64,000 nt of DNA from Phenylobacterium aquaticum (GTDB taxonomy: Bacteria; Pseudomonadota; Alphaproteobacteria; Caulobacterales; Caulobacteraceae): contig NZ_JALDPT010000002.1 of the NCBI RefSeq assembly GCF_022695515.1, positions 62,001 to 126,000 of the forward strand, in the 5' to 3' direction. A program made the position numbers and the translations under genes. A model generated the notes under the pieces. It was not told the DNA's origin. It worked only from the letters and a program-made list of their open reading frames with translations, and searched no databases. Every line of letters starts with the position of its first letter. Position 1 is the first letter of the stretch. This document shows positions 8,863 through 17,497 of this stretch, one piece after another.

Positions 8863-9512
8863 GGCGCGACCATCTCAAGGAACCGGGCCTCGACGGTCGC
8901 GGTGTCGCTGACCCAGCAATAGCCGCCGAAGGCGCCCAGGGCGTTGGCGTGCCGCTCCGCGGTCCGCGCCGCGCAGGCGTCGCCGACGCAGGTGACCATG
9001 TAGCCGCGGTCCGCGCCGTCGCGCACGGCCATGTCGACGCACTGGTCGGTCATGATGCCTGCCACCACCAGATGGGTGATCCCGAGATTGCGCAGCACAT
9101 AGTCGATCGCGGTCGAGTTGAAGACGCCGGACGAGGTCTTGGGCAGCACCACCTCGCCCCGGCGCGGCGCCAGGGCCGGAACCGGCTGTCCCAGCGGGTC
9201 GTCGGGCGACACGTGGATGTACGAGAGCTTGTGGTCCAGCGAGCGGTCGCGGCCGTCCGGGGTCAGGCTCTGGATGATCGTGTGCACGACCTCGACGCCC
9301 GCCGCGCGCGCGGCCGCCAACAGCCGCGCCTGGCGCGGGATCGTGTTGGCGGCGACCTCACCGTAGAAATAGGCGCGCTCTCCCACGCCCGAACCGTGCG
9401 GATCCGCGCCCGGCTCCAACCAAATCCTCTGCATATCGACGAGCAGCAGCGCCGTGGTCCCGATGGGGAACGGCTCGTCTCGCAATCTGTCTGTCACCTT
9501 CGACTCCCGCAT
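8859..9512 (-). CDS. Isochorismatase-like cysteine hydrolase
   Basis: The 217-aa protein carries the cysteine-hydrolase triad: Asp in L-L-L-V-D-M-Q (about residue 26), Lys in V-L-P-K-T-S-S-G-V-F, and Cys in M-T-D-Q-C-V-D-M-A-V-R-D-G with the preceding cis-peptide region. Such proteins are amidases (nicotinamidase, N-carbamoylsarcosine amidase, biuret hydrolase types) rather than true isochorismatases. ATG 9512 (M-R-E-S-K) is chosen over a 10-residue longer start. It is the first gene of the operon with the GS-like and FGase-like genes, suggesting hydrolysis of an amide before or after glutamylation. Confidence 0.87.
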   Translation of the reverse strand: MRESKVTDRLRDEPFPIGTTALLLVDMQRIWLEPGADPHGSGVGERAYFYGEVAANTIPRQARLLAAARAAGVEVVHTIIQSLTPDGRDRSLDHKLSYIHVSPDDPLGQPVPALAPRRGEVVLPKTSSGVFNSTAIDYVLRNLGITHLVVAGIMTDQCVDMAVRDGADRGYMVTCVGDACAARTAERHANALGAFGGYCWVSDTATVEARFLEMVAP

Positions 9513-9727
9513 AGGTCGATCATAGCCCGCCCCCCGGACCAAGCTTGGGCCATAGGGCCAACAAGTTGTGTGCCCGCGCCACGCCCATCTTGCGCTCAGC
9601 GGGCCTTTGGCGCGACGGCGCGCGCGGAGTCCCGCCCGGAGATCGAATTGGCCCGATCCGGCGGGCGCCCGGCGGCGCGACGGCCCTAGTCTGGCCGTTC
9701 GGACGCTTGGCTCCCTGGACAGACCCC

Positions 9728-11038
9728 ATGACCATTTCGGCGTCGGCCACAGGGCCGGACCGCGCGGCGCGCGACTGGTTCGGCCACCCGCGTGGCCTGA
9801 CGATCCTGTTCCTGACCCAGATGTGGGAGTGCTTCTCGTTCTTCGGAATGCGGGCGCTTCTGGTCTATTACATGATCCGCGAACTGGGCTTCACCCAGCA
9901 GAAGGCGTCGCTGATCTATGGCGCCTACACGGCCCTGATCTTCCTGACCCCGATGGCCGGGGGCGCGCTTTCGGACCGCTGGCTCGGGCGTCGCAAGGCC
10001 GTCACCCTGGGCGCCACGATCATGGCCCTCGGCCATTTCATGATGGCGTCGCAACCCCTGTTCTATCCGGCGCTGATCACCATCGCCCTGGGCTCCGGGC
10101 TGTTCACCCCCAGCCTGCCCAGCCAGATCCGAGAGCTCTACGCCCCGGAGGATCCGCGGCGTCTGGGGTCCTACAACGTCTATTATGTCGGGGTGAACAC
10201 AGGGGGGTTCCTGGCGCCCCTGATCTGCGGCGCGCTCGGCGAGACCTTCGGATGGCATTGGGGGTTCGGCGCCGCCGGGGTCGGCATGGCGGTGGGCCTG
10301 GCGATCTACCTGCTGGGCGGACGTTGGCTGCCTGAAGAGCCGAAGACCGGGCCCAGGCGCGACAGGGCGGCCGCCGTCGATCCGGCGCCGGGACGTTGGC
10401 GTCTGCTCGCGGCGACCGGCTTCGCCGTCGTGCTGTTCCGAGGCGCCTACGAGCAGATGGGCAACACCATCGCCGTCTGGGCCGCCACCGGCGTGGACCG
10501 CGGCGTCCTGGGCCACGCCATTCCCATGACCTGGTTTCAGGCCATGAATCCGCTGTTCATCGTGCTGCTGACGCCGCTGGTCCTGGCCTATTGGCGTAGA
10601 CACACCGCGCGTCGGTCGGAGATGCCGCCCCTGTTTCGCATGGCGATCGGCGGCGGGATCGTGGCGGCGGCCTATCTCATCCTGAGCGCGGTGGCCGCCC
10701 TGTCCCCCGCGGGGAGCGCCTCCTGGGCGTGGCTCGTCCTGTTCATCGCCATCGTGACCCTGGGCGAGCTCTGGATCCTGCCGGTCGGACTGGGACTCTT
10801 CGGCCGCCTCGCGCCCGCCGGCATGGCGGCGACCATGATCGCGGCCTGGTATCTGGCGGGCTTCGCGGGAAACATCCTGGCCGGCGTCATCGGCGCCTTG
10901 CTCACCGACCTGGGCCCGGCGCCCTTCTTCAGCCTGATGGCCGCGGTCGCCGCCAGTGCGGGCGCGGCCCTGTTTGTCCTTAACCGTCGCTTCGGCGCCC
11001 TCGCCGCCCATGACCCCGAGGCCGGCGCGGACAGATAG
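9728..11038 (+). CDS. POT/PTR-family proton-coupled peptide transporter with altered ExxER motif
   Basis: A 436-aa integral inner-membrane MFS protein with about 12 helices. G-M-R-A-L-L-V-Y-Y-M in helix 1, the D-R-W-L-G-R-R-K-A-V loop and G-V-N-T-G-G-F-L-A-P-L-I identify the proton-dependent oligopeptide transporter family. Unlike the usual ExxER(F) in helix 1, the sequence reads Q-M-W-E-C-F-S-F-F-G, replacing the first Glu and the Arg that couple proton and peptide binding. It heads the plus-strand run that continues with a dipeptide epimerase and deacylases, so di/tripeptides containing D-residues are the likely cargo. The 215 bp upstream separate it from the divergent amidase operon. Confidence 0.87.
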   Translation: MTISASATGPDRAARDWFGHPRGLTILFLTQMWECFSFFGMRALLVYYMIRELGFTQQKASLIYGAYTALIFLTPMAGGALSDRWLGRRKAVTLGATIMALGHFMMASQPLFYPALITIALGSGLFTPSLPSQIRELYAPEDPRRLGSYNVYYVGVNTGGFLAPLICGALGETFGWHWGFGAAGVGMAVGLAIYLLGGRWLPEEPKTGPRRDRAAAVDPAPGRWRLLAATGFAVVLFRGAYEQMGNTIAVWAATGVDRGVLGHAIPMTWFQAMNPLFIVLLTPLVLAYWRRHTARRSEMPPLFRMAIGGGIVAAAYLILSAVAALSPAGSASWAWLVLFIAIVTLGELWILPVGLGLFGRLAPAGMAATMIAAWYLAGFAGNILAGVIGALLTDLGPAPFFSLMAAVAASAGAALFVLNRRFGALAAHDPEAGADR

Positions 11039-11130
11039 GCCCTGCGCAACACCCCGCTGGCCCGGCGCCGAAAGCCGGCGCCCCGGCCTTGGTCTAAGCC
11101 GGACGTCGCATCGGACCAGGGGAGAACGGC

Positions 11131-12120
11131 ATGCCGACGACCGGTCGCGCCCATCTTGAGACGTGGAGCTACGCCAAGCCTTTCGTGATCTCGCGCGGGG
11201 TTCTGACCGACGCCCAGTTGCTGGTGGTCGAGCTGTCCGACGGCCTCGCGACCGGGCGGGGCGAGGCCTGTCCCGTGCCCTATTTCGGCATGACCCCGGA
11301 CGGCGAACTGGAGAAGGTCCAGGACATGCTGGCGGGTCTCGCGCGCGGTGAGGACTGGGCGACCCTGCATGATCGACTGCCGGCCGGCGCGGCCCGCAAC
11401 GCCGTGGACTGCGCGGTCTGGGATCTGCGGGCCAAGGCGGCCGGCCGCACGGTGGCCGAGCTGCTGGGACAGCCGCCCCTGCGGCCGGTGGTCACCGCCT
11501 TCACCCTCGGCATCGATGAGCCCGACGCCATGGGCGAGAGCGCCCGTCTGGCCGCCGGGCGTCACTCGCTGCTGAAGATCAAGCTGGGCGACGCCGCCAA
11601 GGATCGTGCGCGGATCGAAGCCATCCGGGCCGCGGCGCCAGGCGTGCGGCTGATCGCAGACGTCAATGAGGCCTGGACCATCGACCAGCTCGTCGACGCC
11701 CTGCCGACCCTGCGCGCCTGCGGGGTCGAGATGATCGAACAGCCCCTGCGCGCCGGCGAGGACGACGCCCTGGCCGAGATCGAGCATCTCGTGCCGATCG
11801 GGGCCGACGAGTCCTGCTTCACGACCGCCGATCTCGACCGGGTCGCCCGGCTCTACGACGTCATCAACATCAAGCTCGACAAGTGCGGCGGCCTGACCGA
11901 GGCGATGCGGATGATCGACGGCGCCAAGGCGCTGGGTCTCGACGTCATGGTGGGCTGCATGATGGCGACCTCGCTCGGGATCGCGCCGGGCGTGATCGTG
12001 GCCCAGCACTGTCGCTTCGTCGACCTCGACGCGCCGCTGATGCTGCGCGGCGACCGGGATCCGCCAATCCCCTACCAGGGCGACCAGGTCCAGCCGCCGC
12101 CCTCGGCCCTCTGGGGCTAG
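11131..12120 (+). CDS. Dipeptide epimerase (L-Ala-D/L-Glu epimerase-type, enolase superfamily)
   Basis: A 329-aa MLE-subgroup enolase: acid/base Lys in L-K-I-K-L-G, metal ligands in D-V-N-E-A-W, E-Q-P-L and A-D-E-S, and second acid/base Lys in I-K-L-D-K-C-G-G. Near the C-terminus F-V-D-L-D-A-P contains the D-x-D signature that binds the dipeptide amino group in Ala-Glu epimerases. It would interconvert L-Ala-D-Glu and L-Ala-L-Glu, a step in murein-peptide recycling, or act on related dipeptides or N-acyl-Glu (the DgcA branch is an alternative). It is cytoplasmic, and sits between the peptide transporter and an N-acyl-D-amino-acid deacylase. Confidence 0.87.
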   Translation: MPTTGRAHLETWSYAKPFVISRGVLTDAQLLVVELSDGLATGRGEACPVPYFGMTPDGELEKVQDMLAGLARGEDWATLHDRLPAGAARNAVDCAVWDLRAKAAGRTVAELLGQPPLRPVVTAFTLGIDEPDAMGESARLAAGRHSLLKIKLGDAAKDRARIEAIRAAAPGVRLIADVNEAWTIDQLVDALPTLRACGVEMIEQPLRAGEDDALAEIEHLVPIGADESCFTTADLDRVARLYDVINIKLDKCGGLTEAMRMIDGAKALGLDVMVGCMMATSLGIAPGVIVAQHCRFVDLDAPLMLRGDRDPPIPYQGDQVQPPPSALWG

Positions 12121-12163
12121 CCACTTCGCCCCGTCCGCTCAAACCCCACTTGAAGACCTGTCC

Positions 12164-13930
12164 ATGCCTCCGCTTCTCCGCACCTGCTGCACCGCGCTCG
12201 CCGCGATCCTGGCCTTAGGTTCCCCCGCCGCCGCGAAGCCTCGCGCCGCGGCGGCCGCGCCGGCCTATGACCTGATCATCGAGAACGGCCGCGTGATGGA
12301 CGGAACCGGCAATCCCTGGTTCCAGGCCGACATCGGCGTGCGCGAGGGGCGCATCGCCTCGATCGGCGACCTGCATGCGGCCAATGCCAAGACCCGGATC
12401 GACGCGCGCCAGGAGATCGTGGCGCCCGGCTTCATCGACATGCACAGCCACGCCGACGGTCTCGCCGGTCGGCTGATCGGCCTGAGATCGCCGGACCGAC
12501 AGCGGCGCGAGGCGCGCAACATCGTCACCCAGGGCGTGACCACGGTCGTGGTCAATCCCGACGGCATGGGCGACCCGGGGCTGACGGTGGCCGCGCAGCA
12601 GGCGGAGCTGGCTGCGGCGGGCATCGGGCCAAACGCGGCCGTGCTGTCCCCGCACAACACCATCCGGCTGGCGGTCCTGGGCGACGACTATAGGCGCAAG
12701 GCGACCGCGACCGAGATCACCGCCATGCGCGCCCTGGTCCGCAAGGACATGGAGGCCGGCGCCTTCGGACTCAGCACCGGCCTCGAATACATGCCCGGCC
12801 GGTGGGCCGACACCGACGAGTTGGTCGCCCTGATGCAGGAGGTCGCGCCCTTCCACGGCGTTCACAGCTCGCACATGCGCTCCGACGCCGAGGCGCCCAT
12901 GTGGTACATTCCCAGCCGCGACCCCGGATCCCCCACCACCGTGCTGGACGCCGTGGCGGAGAACATCGCCATCGCCGAGCGATCCCACTCGGTCGGCGTC
13001 ATCACCCATATCAAGGCGCGCGGCGTCTATGGCTGGGGCCGCAGCCGCGAGATCATCGCCATGATCGACGCCGCGCGGGCGCGGGGCGTGCAGGTCTATG
13101 CCGACCAGTACACCTACGATACCAGCGGCAGCGACGGTAAGATCGTGCTGATCCCAGGCTGGGCGATGGGCGCGCCCGACGATCTCGACAGCGTTGATCC
13201 AATCGCGGACTATTTCTCCCAGATGCGGCCCAAGCGGAAGCCTGTCGACCGCAAGGCGGCCCTGAGGACCACCCTGGCCGATCCCGCCGCCAAGGCCGCG
13301 CTCTATCGCGACATCGCCTTCGCCATACGGTTCAGGGGCGGGGCGGAGCATATCACCGTGTTCGACGCGCCGGATCGGAGCCTGATCGGCCAGTCCCTGG
13401 CCGACCTCGCCCGCAAGCGCGGCATCTCCGCCGAGGACATGGCGGTCGCCCTGCAGCTGGAGGGCACGGACGCGCCTGGCGGGGCGCGCCTGCGCTCCTT
13501 CTCCCTCGACGAGAACGACATCGACGCCTTCATGCGCCAGGAGTGGACCGCCACCTCGTCGGACGGCGGCGTCAAGCTGCCGGTGGACGGTCCCGCCACC
13601 CACGCCCGCTATTACGGCACCTTTCCACGCAAGTTCGCGCGCTATGTGAATGACCGCCACGCCCTGAGCCTGGCCCAGGCGGTGCGCAGCTCGACCTCCC
13701 TGCCCGCCCAGATCCTCGGGCTCCAGGACCGCGGCGTCCTGCGGGTCGGGGCGGCGGCCGATATTGTCGTCTTCAATGACCGCGAGATCCGCGACCGCGC
13801 CGACTTCACCAACCCCCATCAGTTCTCGACCGGCGTGGACTATGTCTTCGTGAACGGGGTGGCCGAGGTGTCCGCCGGCCAGGCGACCGGCGCCCTCGCC
13901 GGTCAGCCGCTCAAGCGCCCCCATCCATGA
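12164..13930 (+). CDS. Secreted N-acyl-D-amino-acid deacylase family amidohydrolase
   Basis: A 588-aa amidohydrolase-superfamily protein with a signal peptide (A-L-A-A-I-L-A-L-G-S-P-A-A-A). Domain order: beta-sandwich start (Y-D-L-I-I-E-N-G-R-V-M-D-G-T-G), metal HxH in F-I-D-M-H-S-H-A-D, H-S-S-H-M-R, I-T-H-I-K, and the catalytic Asp region S-S-D-G-G-V followed by H-A-R-Y-Y-G-T-F. It releases D-amino acids from N-acyl-D-amino acids or D-residue peptides, probably in the periplasm. Its stop overlaps the amidase start by 4 bp (ATGA), so the two are co-translated. Confidence 0.88.
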   Translation: MPPLLRTCCTALAAILALGSPAAAKPRAAAAAPAYDLIIENGRVMDGTGNPWFQADIGVREGRIASIGDLHAANAKTRIDARQEIVAPGFIDMHSHADGLAGRLIGLRSPDRQRREARNIVTQGVTTVVVNPDGMGDPGLTVAAQQAELAAAGIGPNAAVLSPHNTIRLAVLGDDYRRKATATEITAMRALVRKDMEAGAFGLSTGLEYMPGRWADTDELVALMQEVAPFHGVHSSHMRSDAEAPMWYIPSRDPGSPTTVLDAVAENIAIAERSHSVGVITHIKARGVYGWGRSREIIAMIDAARARGVQVYADQYTYDTSGSDGKIVLIPGWAMGAPDDLDSVDPIADYFSQMRPKRKPVDRKAALRTTLADPAAKAALYRDIAFAIRFRGGAEHITVFDAPDRSLIGQSLADLARKRGISAEDMAVALQLEGTDAPGGARLRSFSLDENDIDAFMRQEWTATSSDGGVKLPVDGPATHARYYGTFPRKFARYVNDRHALSLAQAVRSSTSLPAQILGLQDRGVLRVGAAADIVVFNDREIRDRADFTNPHQFSTGVDYVFVNGVAEVSAGQATGALAGQPLKRPHP

Positions 13931-15341
13931 CCCGCGCCGACGCCTTTGAGCTCGGGCGGCTGGACGCCCATGACCAGGCGGCCCTGGTCCGGTCCGGCGT
14001 TCTGAGGCCCGTCGACCTGGCCGCCGCCGCGATCACTCGGATCAAGGCTTTGGACGGCCAGATCAACGCCGTCAGCCACCGCGCCTTCGACCAGGCCCGC
14101 GCCGCGGCCAAGGCGTATGGGCGGACACCGGGGGGCCCGGCGATGGCCGGGGTTCCCTATCTGGTGAAGGAAGGGTTGGACTATCCGGGCATGCCCACCC
14201 GTTTCGGCAGCCGGCTTCACGCCGACGCGCCGCCGGCCCGGACCGCGTTCCCATTCTCCCAGCGCCTGGACGCCGCCGGCCTGGTCGCCGTCGGCAAGAG
14301 CGCCGCGCCCGAGTTCGCCCTTCTCCCGACCACCGAGCCGGTCCTCTATGGACCGACCCGCAACCCCTGGAACCTCGACCGGTCTGCGGGCGGCTCCAGC
14401 GGCGGCGCGGCGGCGGCGGTCGCGGCGGGCATGGTCCCGGTGGCCCACGCCTCGGACGGCGGCGGATCGATCCGCATCCCCGCCGCCTGCTGCGGGGTCT
14501 TCGGCCTGAAGCCGAGCCGCCACGCCCATGTCCGCGCCCGGGGACACCATGTGGTCGAGGATCTGCTGGTCTCGGACACCCTGCTCACCCGCAGCGTTCG
14601 GGACGCCCACTGGGCGACCGTCGTCACCCGCGACGGGGACGGCCTTCCCGCCGGCCGTCGCGACCCCGGCCGCCTCCGGATCGCCCTCAGCCTCACCAAC
14701 CTGCTTGGCGCTCCGCCTCATCCGGAGGTCGCTCAGGCGGTGCAGCAGGCGGCAAGGCTCTGCGAGACCCTGGGCCACCGGGTGGAGGTGGTTCCCGTCC
14801 CCATCGACGGTCCGGGAATCGCCCGGGCGTTCGAGGTGCTTTGGGGCTATCTGACCGCCGAGGTCGTCGACCGCGCCCGCGGCGGCGAACATCTTCTGGA
14901 GCCCTGGACCCTGGACCTGGCCGACTGGGCCAGGCGGTTGGAGCCGCGGGATCTGGAGGCCGCGCTGGAGGCCGCCGCCTGGGAGGGGGTCCGGTTCGCC
15001 GAATTCACCCATCGCTTCGACGTCGTGCTCTCGCCGGTCGTCACCGATCCGCCCCCCGCCTTGGGCGTGCTGGGGCCCTTGCGCCCCTTCGAGGATCTCA
15101 AGCCCGCCATGTTCGGCTATGTGGCCTATACTCAGCTGCACAATCTCATCGGGGCGCCGCGATGTCGGTTCCGCTCCACTGGTCCAGCGACGGCGCGCCG
15201 ATCGGCTGCATGTTCGCCGCCGCCCGGGGCCGGGATGAGATGCTGCTGCAGCTGGCCTATCAGCTGGAAGAGGCTCAGCCCTGGGCCGACAGATGGCCGC
15301 CGCATTCCGTCGGCCCGGGAAAGGTTCTTGATGTCGATTGA
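13927..15341 (+). pseudogene. Amidase-signature-family amidase, frameshifted near its C-terminus
   Basis: An amidase (about 471 aa if repaired). The Ser-cisSer-Lys triad is visible: Lys in Y-L-V-K-E-G, and the serine loop [16 protein letters not shown] with the G-G-S-I-R-I-P-A strand. At about 15158-15161 the sequence GCGCCGCGATG should read GCGCCGGCGATG: adding one G restores L-I-G-A-P-A-M-S-V-P-L-H-W-S and the normal end L-L-Q-L-A-Y-Q-L-E-E-A-Q-P-W with stop at 15341. As given, the frame instead runs on into the next gene and makes a spurious 855-aa fusion. It probably hydrolyses amides of amino acids or peptides. Confidence 0.83.
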
Positions 15342-16494
15342 TCCGATGGCCGCCCTCGACCTGCCCGGCCTCAACACCCAATCGGCGCCGACGCCCGCCC
15401 TGGTCCTCGACCGCGATCGCTTGACCCGAAACCTGGCCCGGATGCGGGCTCACCTGGCCCATTGGCCGCAAGTGACCCTGAGGCCTCACCTGAAGACCTC
15501 GAAGTCTCTGGCGGTCGCCGCCCTGGCCAGCCCTGACCAGGGACCGATCACGGTCTCCACCCTCCGGGAAGCCGAGGTGTTCGCCGGCCAGGGCTTTTCC
15601 GACATCACCTATGCGGTCGGCGTCTCGCCCGACAAGCTGCCCCGGGCGGCCCAGCTCAACCGCCAGGGCGCCCGCGTCAGCGTCATTCTAGACAGCGAGG
15701 ACATGGCCGAGGCCGTGGCGAGGTTCGTCGGCGAGGCCGGGGTCGCGATCCCGACCCTGATCGAGCTCGACACGGACGGCCATCGGGGCGGCGTCCGGCC
15801 AGATGACGCGGCGGTGGGCCGCATCGGCCGCATCCTGGATCGGGCCGGCGTGCTGGCGGGCGTCCTCACCCATGCCGGCGGCTCCTATGGCGCGCGATCC
15901 GAGGCGGAGCTGATCGCCTTCGCCGAGCAGGAACGATCCGGCGCCGTGGCGGCGGCCGAGACCCTGCGCGCCCTCGGCCTGCCCTGTCCCACCGTCAGCA
16001 TCGGCTCAACGCCGACCGTGCTGTTCACCCGCGACCTGAGCGGGGTCACCGAGGTCCGGGCCGGCGTGTTCATGTTCCAGGACCTGGTGATGGCGGGGAT
16101 CGGCGTCTGCGCCATCGACGACATCGCTCTGTCGGTGCTGACCACGGTGATCGGCCATCAGCTCGATCGCGGGCGGCTCATCATCGACGCGGGCTGGATG
16201 GCCCTGTCCCGCGACCGCGGCACGGCGAGCCAGCCGGTCGACCAGGGCTATGGCCTGGTCGCGGACGCAGATGGCCGCCCGATCGACGACCTGATCGTCT
16301 CGGCGACCAACCAGGAACATGGGGTGGTGGCGCGGCGATCGGGCGAGGCCTTGGATCCCGCACGCTTTCCCGTGGGCGCGCGGCTGCGGGTCTTCCCGAA
16401 CCACGCCTGCGCGACGGCGGCCCAGCACGGCCGATACCTGGTGCTGGACGGTCGGGATGTCAGCGCGATCTGGCCCCGGTTCGGCCAGTGGTAG
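15331..16494 (+). CDS. DSD1/D-threonine-aldolase-family PLP enzyme
   Basis: A 387-aa fold-type III PLP protein (alanine-racemase N-terminal barrel). P-T-P-A-L-V-L-D opens the barrel, R-P-H-L-K-T-S-K-S contains the PLP lysine region, and the C-terminal N-H-A-C-A-T matches the His/Cys metal site of D-serine dehydratase and D-threonine aldolase. It should cleave or dehydrate a D-beta-hydroxy-amino acid. The start is ATG 15331, overlapping the true end of the amidase by 11 bp; the apparent in-frame fusion to the amidase is an artefact of that gene's frameshift. A paralogue occurs at 58656-59789. Confidence 0.83.
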   Translation: MSIDPMAALDLPGLNTQSAPTPALVLDRDRLTRNLARMRAHLAHWPQVTLRPHLKTSKSLAVAALASPDQGPITVSTLREAEVFAGQGFSDITYAVGVSPDKLPRAAQLNRQGARVSVILDSEDMAEAVARFVGEAGVAIPTLIELDTDGHRGGVRPDDAAVGRIGRILDRAGVLAGVLTHAGGSYGARSEAELIAFAEQERSGAVAAAETLRALGLPCPTVSIGSTPTVLFTRDLSGVTEVRAGVFMFQDLVMAGIGVCAIDDIALSVLTTVIGHQLDRGRLIIDAGWMALSRDRGTASQPVDQGYGLVADADGRPIDDLIVSATNQEHGVVARRSGEALDPARFPVGARLRVFPNHACATAAQHGRYLVLDGRDVSAIWPRFGQW

Positions 16495-16504
16495 GGGCCG
16501 CGCC

Positions 16505-17497
16505 ATGCTGCTGATCTCGGAGGCGGACGCCCGCGACCTGGTCACCCTCGGTGACGCCATTGCGGTGGTCGAGGCCGGATTCGCGGCGCTGTCGCGTGGC
16601 GAGGCGATCATGTTCCCACCCCTGGTGGGGCACGGTTCGGACCCCGCCAACCGCTTCGGAGCCAAGGCCGGTGTGGATCGCGCCGCGCGCCGCCCGGGGA
16701 TCAAGATCGGATCATACTGGGGGAAAAATCCCGAGCGGGGCCTGGCCGCGCACGCCTCCACCACCGTCCTGTTGGATGATGAGACCGGCCGGCCCGCGGC
16801 GATCGTGTCCGCGGGCTATCTCAACGCCCTGCGGACCGCCGCCGCCGACGCGGTCGCCGTGCGGTGGCTCGCGCGGCCGGACGCTCATGCGGTGGCCCTT
16901 GTCGGCGCCGGCCATCAGGCCGCCTACGACCTGGCCGCGATCCGCCGCGTGCGGACCATCGATCAGGTCCGGGTCTGGAGTCGCGACCCGTCAAAGGCCG
17001 AACGCCTCGCCCGGGACGCCGCGGCCGAGGGTCTGGATGTGCGCGCGACCTCGCTGGAGGAGGCGGTGCGCAGCGCCGATATCGTGGTCACGGCGACCGC
17101 CTCGCGGGAGCCCCTGGTTCGTCGCGCCTGGATCCAGCCCGGCGCCCACATCTCCGCCATGGGCGCGGACGGGCGGGGCAAGCAGGAGCTGGAGATCGAA
17201 CTGGCCGCCAGCGTCAGCGCCTTCGCCGACCTCCCGGAGCAGTCCGCCGTGATCGGGGAGTTCCAGCACGCGGTCCTCGCCGGCCGCCTGGCCCCCGACG
17301 CCATTCGCGCCATCGGCGACGTCATCGTCGGCGCGGCCCCTGGTCGGGGCGGGCCAGAGGACATCACCGCGTTCGACAGCTCCGGCGTCGCCATGCAGGA
17401 TATCGCCGTCGCCGCCCTTGCCGTCGATCGCGCGCGGGCGTCCGGGCGGGGCCTCATCGTCAATCTCGACACCGGAGCGATCCCCGATGGGACCTAG
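16505..17497 (+). CDS. Ornithine cyclodeaminase / mu-crystallin family protein
   Basis: A 330-aa NAD(P)-dependent protein of the OCD family. Features: I-S-E-A-D-A-R-D-L-V start, I-K-I-G-S-Y-W-G, S-A-G-Y-L-N-A-L-R-T-A-A-A (substrate loop), and the Rossmann glycine motif V-A-L-V-G-A-G-H-Q-A. Members include ornithine cyclodeaminase, alanine dehydrogenase, and ketimine reductases acting on cyclic imines. In this D-amino-acid operon a ketimine/imine reductase or amino acid dehydrogenase role is plausible. It starts 10 bp after the DSD1-like gene and overlaps the next gene by 11 bp. Confidence 0.82.
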   Translation: MLLISEADARDLVTLGDAIAVVEAGFAALSRGEAIMFPPLVGHGSDPANRFGAKAGVDRAARRPGIKIGSYWGKNPERGLAAHASTTVLLDDETGRPAAIVSAGYLNALRTAAADAVAVRWLARPDAHAVALVGAGHQAAYDLAAIRRVRTIDQVRVWSRDPSKAERLARDAAAEGLDVRATSLEEAVRSADIVVTATASREPLVRRAWIQPGAHISAMGADGRGKQELEIELAASVSAFADLPEQSAVIGEFQHAVLAGRLAPDAIRAIGDVIVGAAPGRGGPEDITAFDSSGVAMQDIAVAALAVDRARASGRGLIVNLDTGAIPDGT

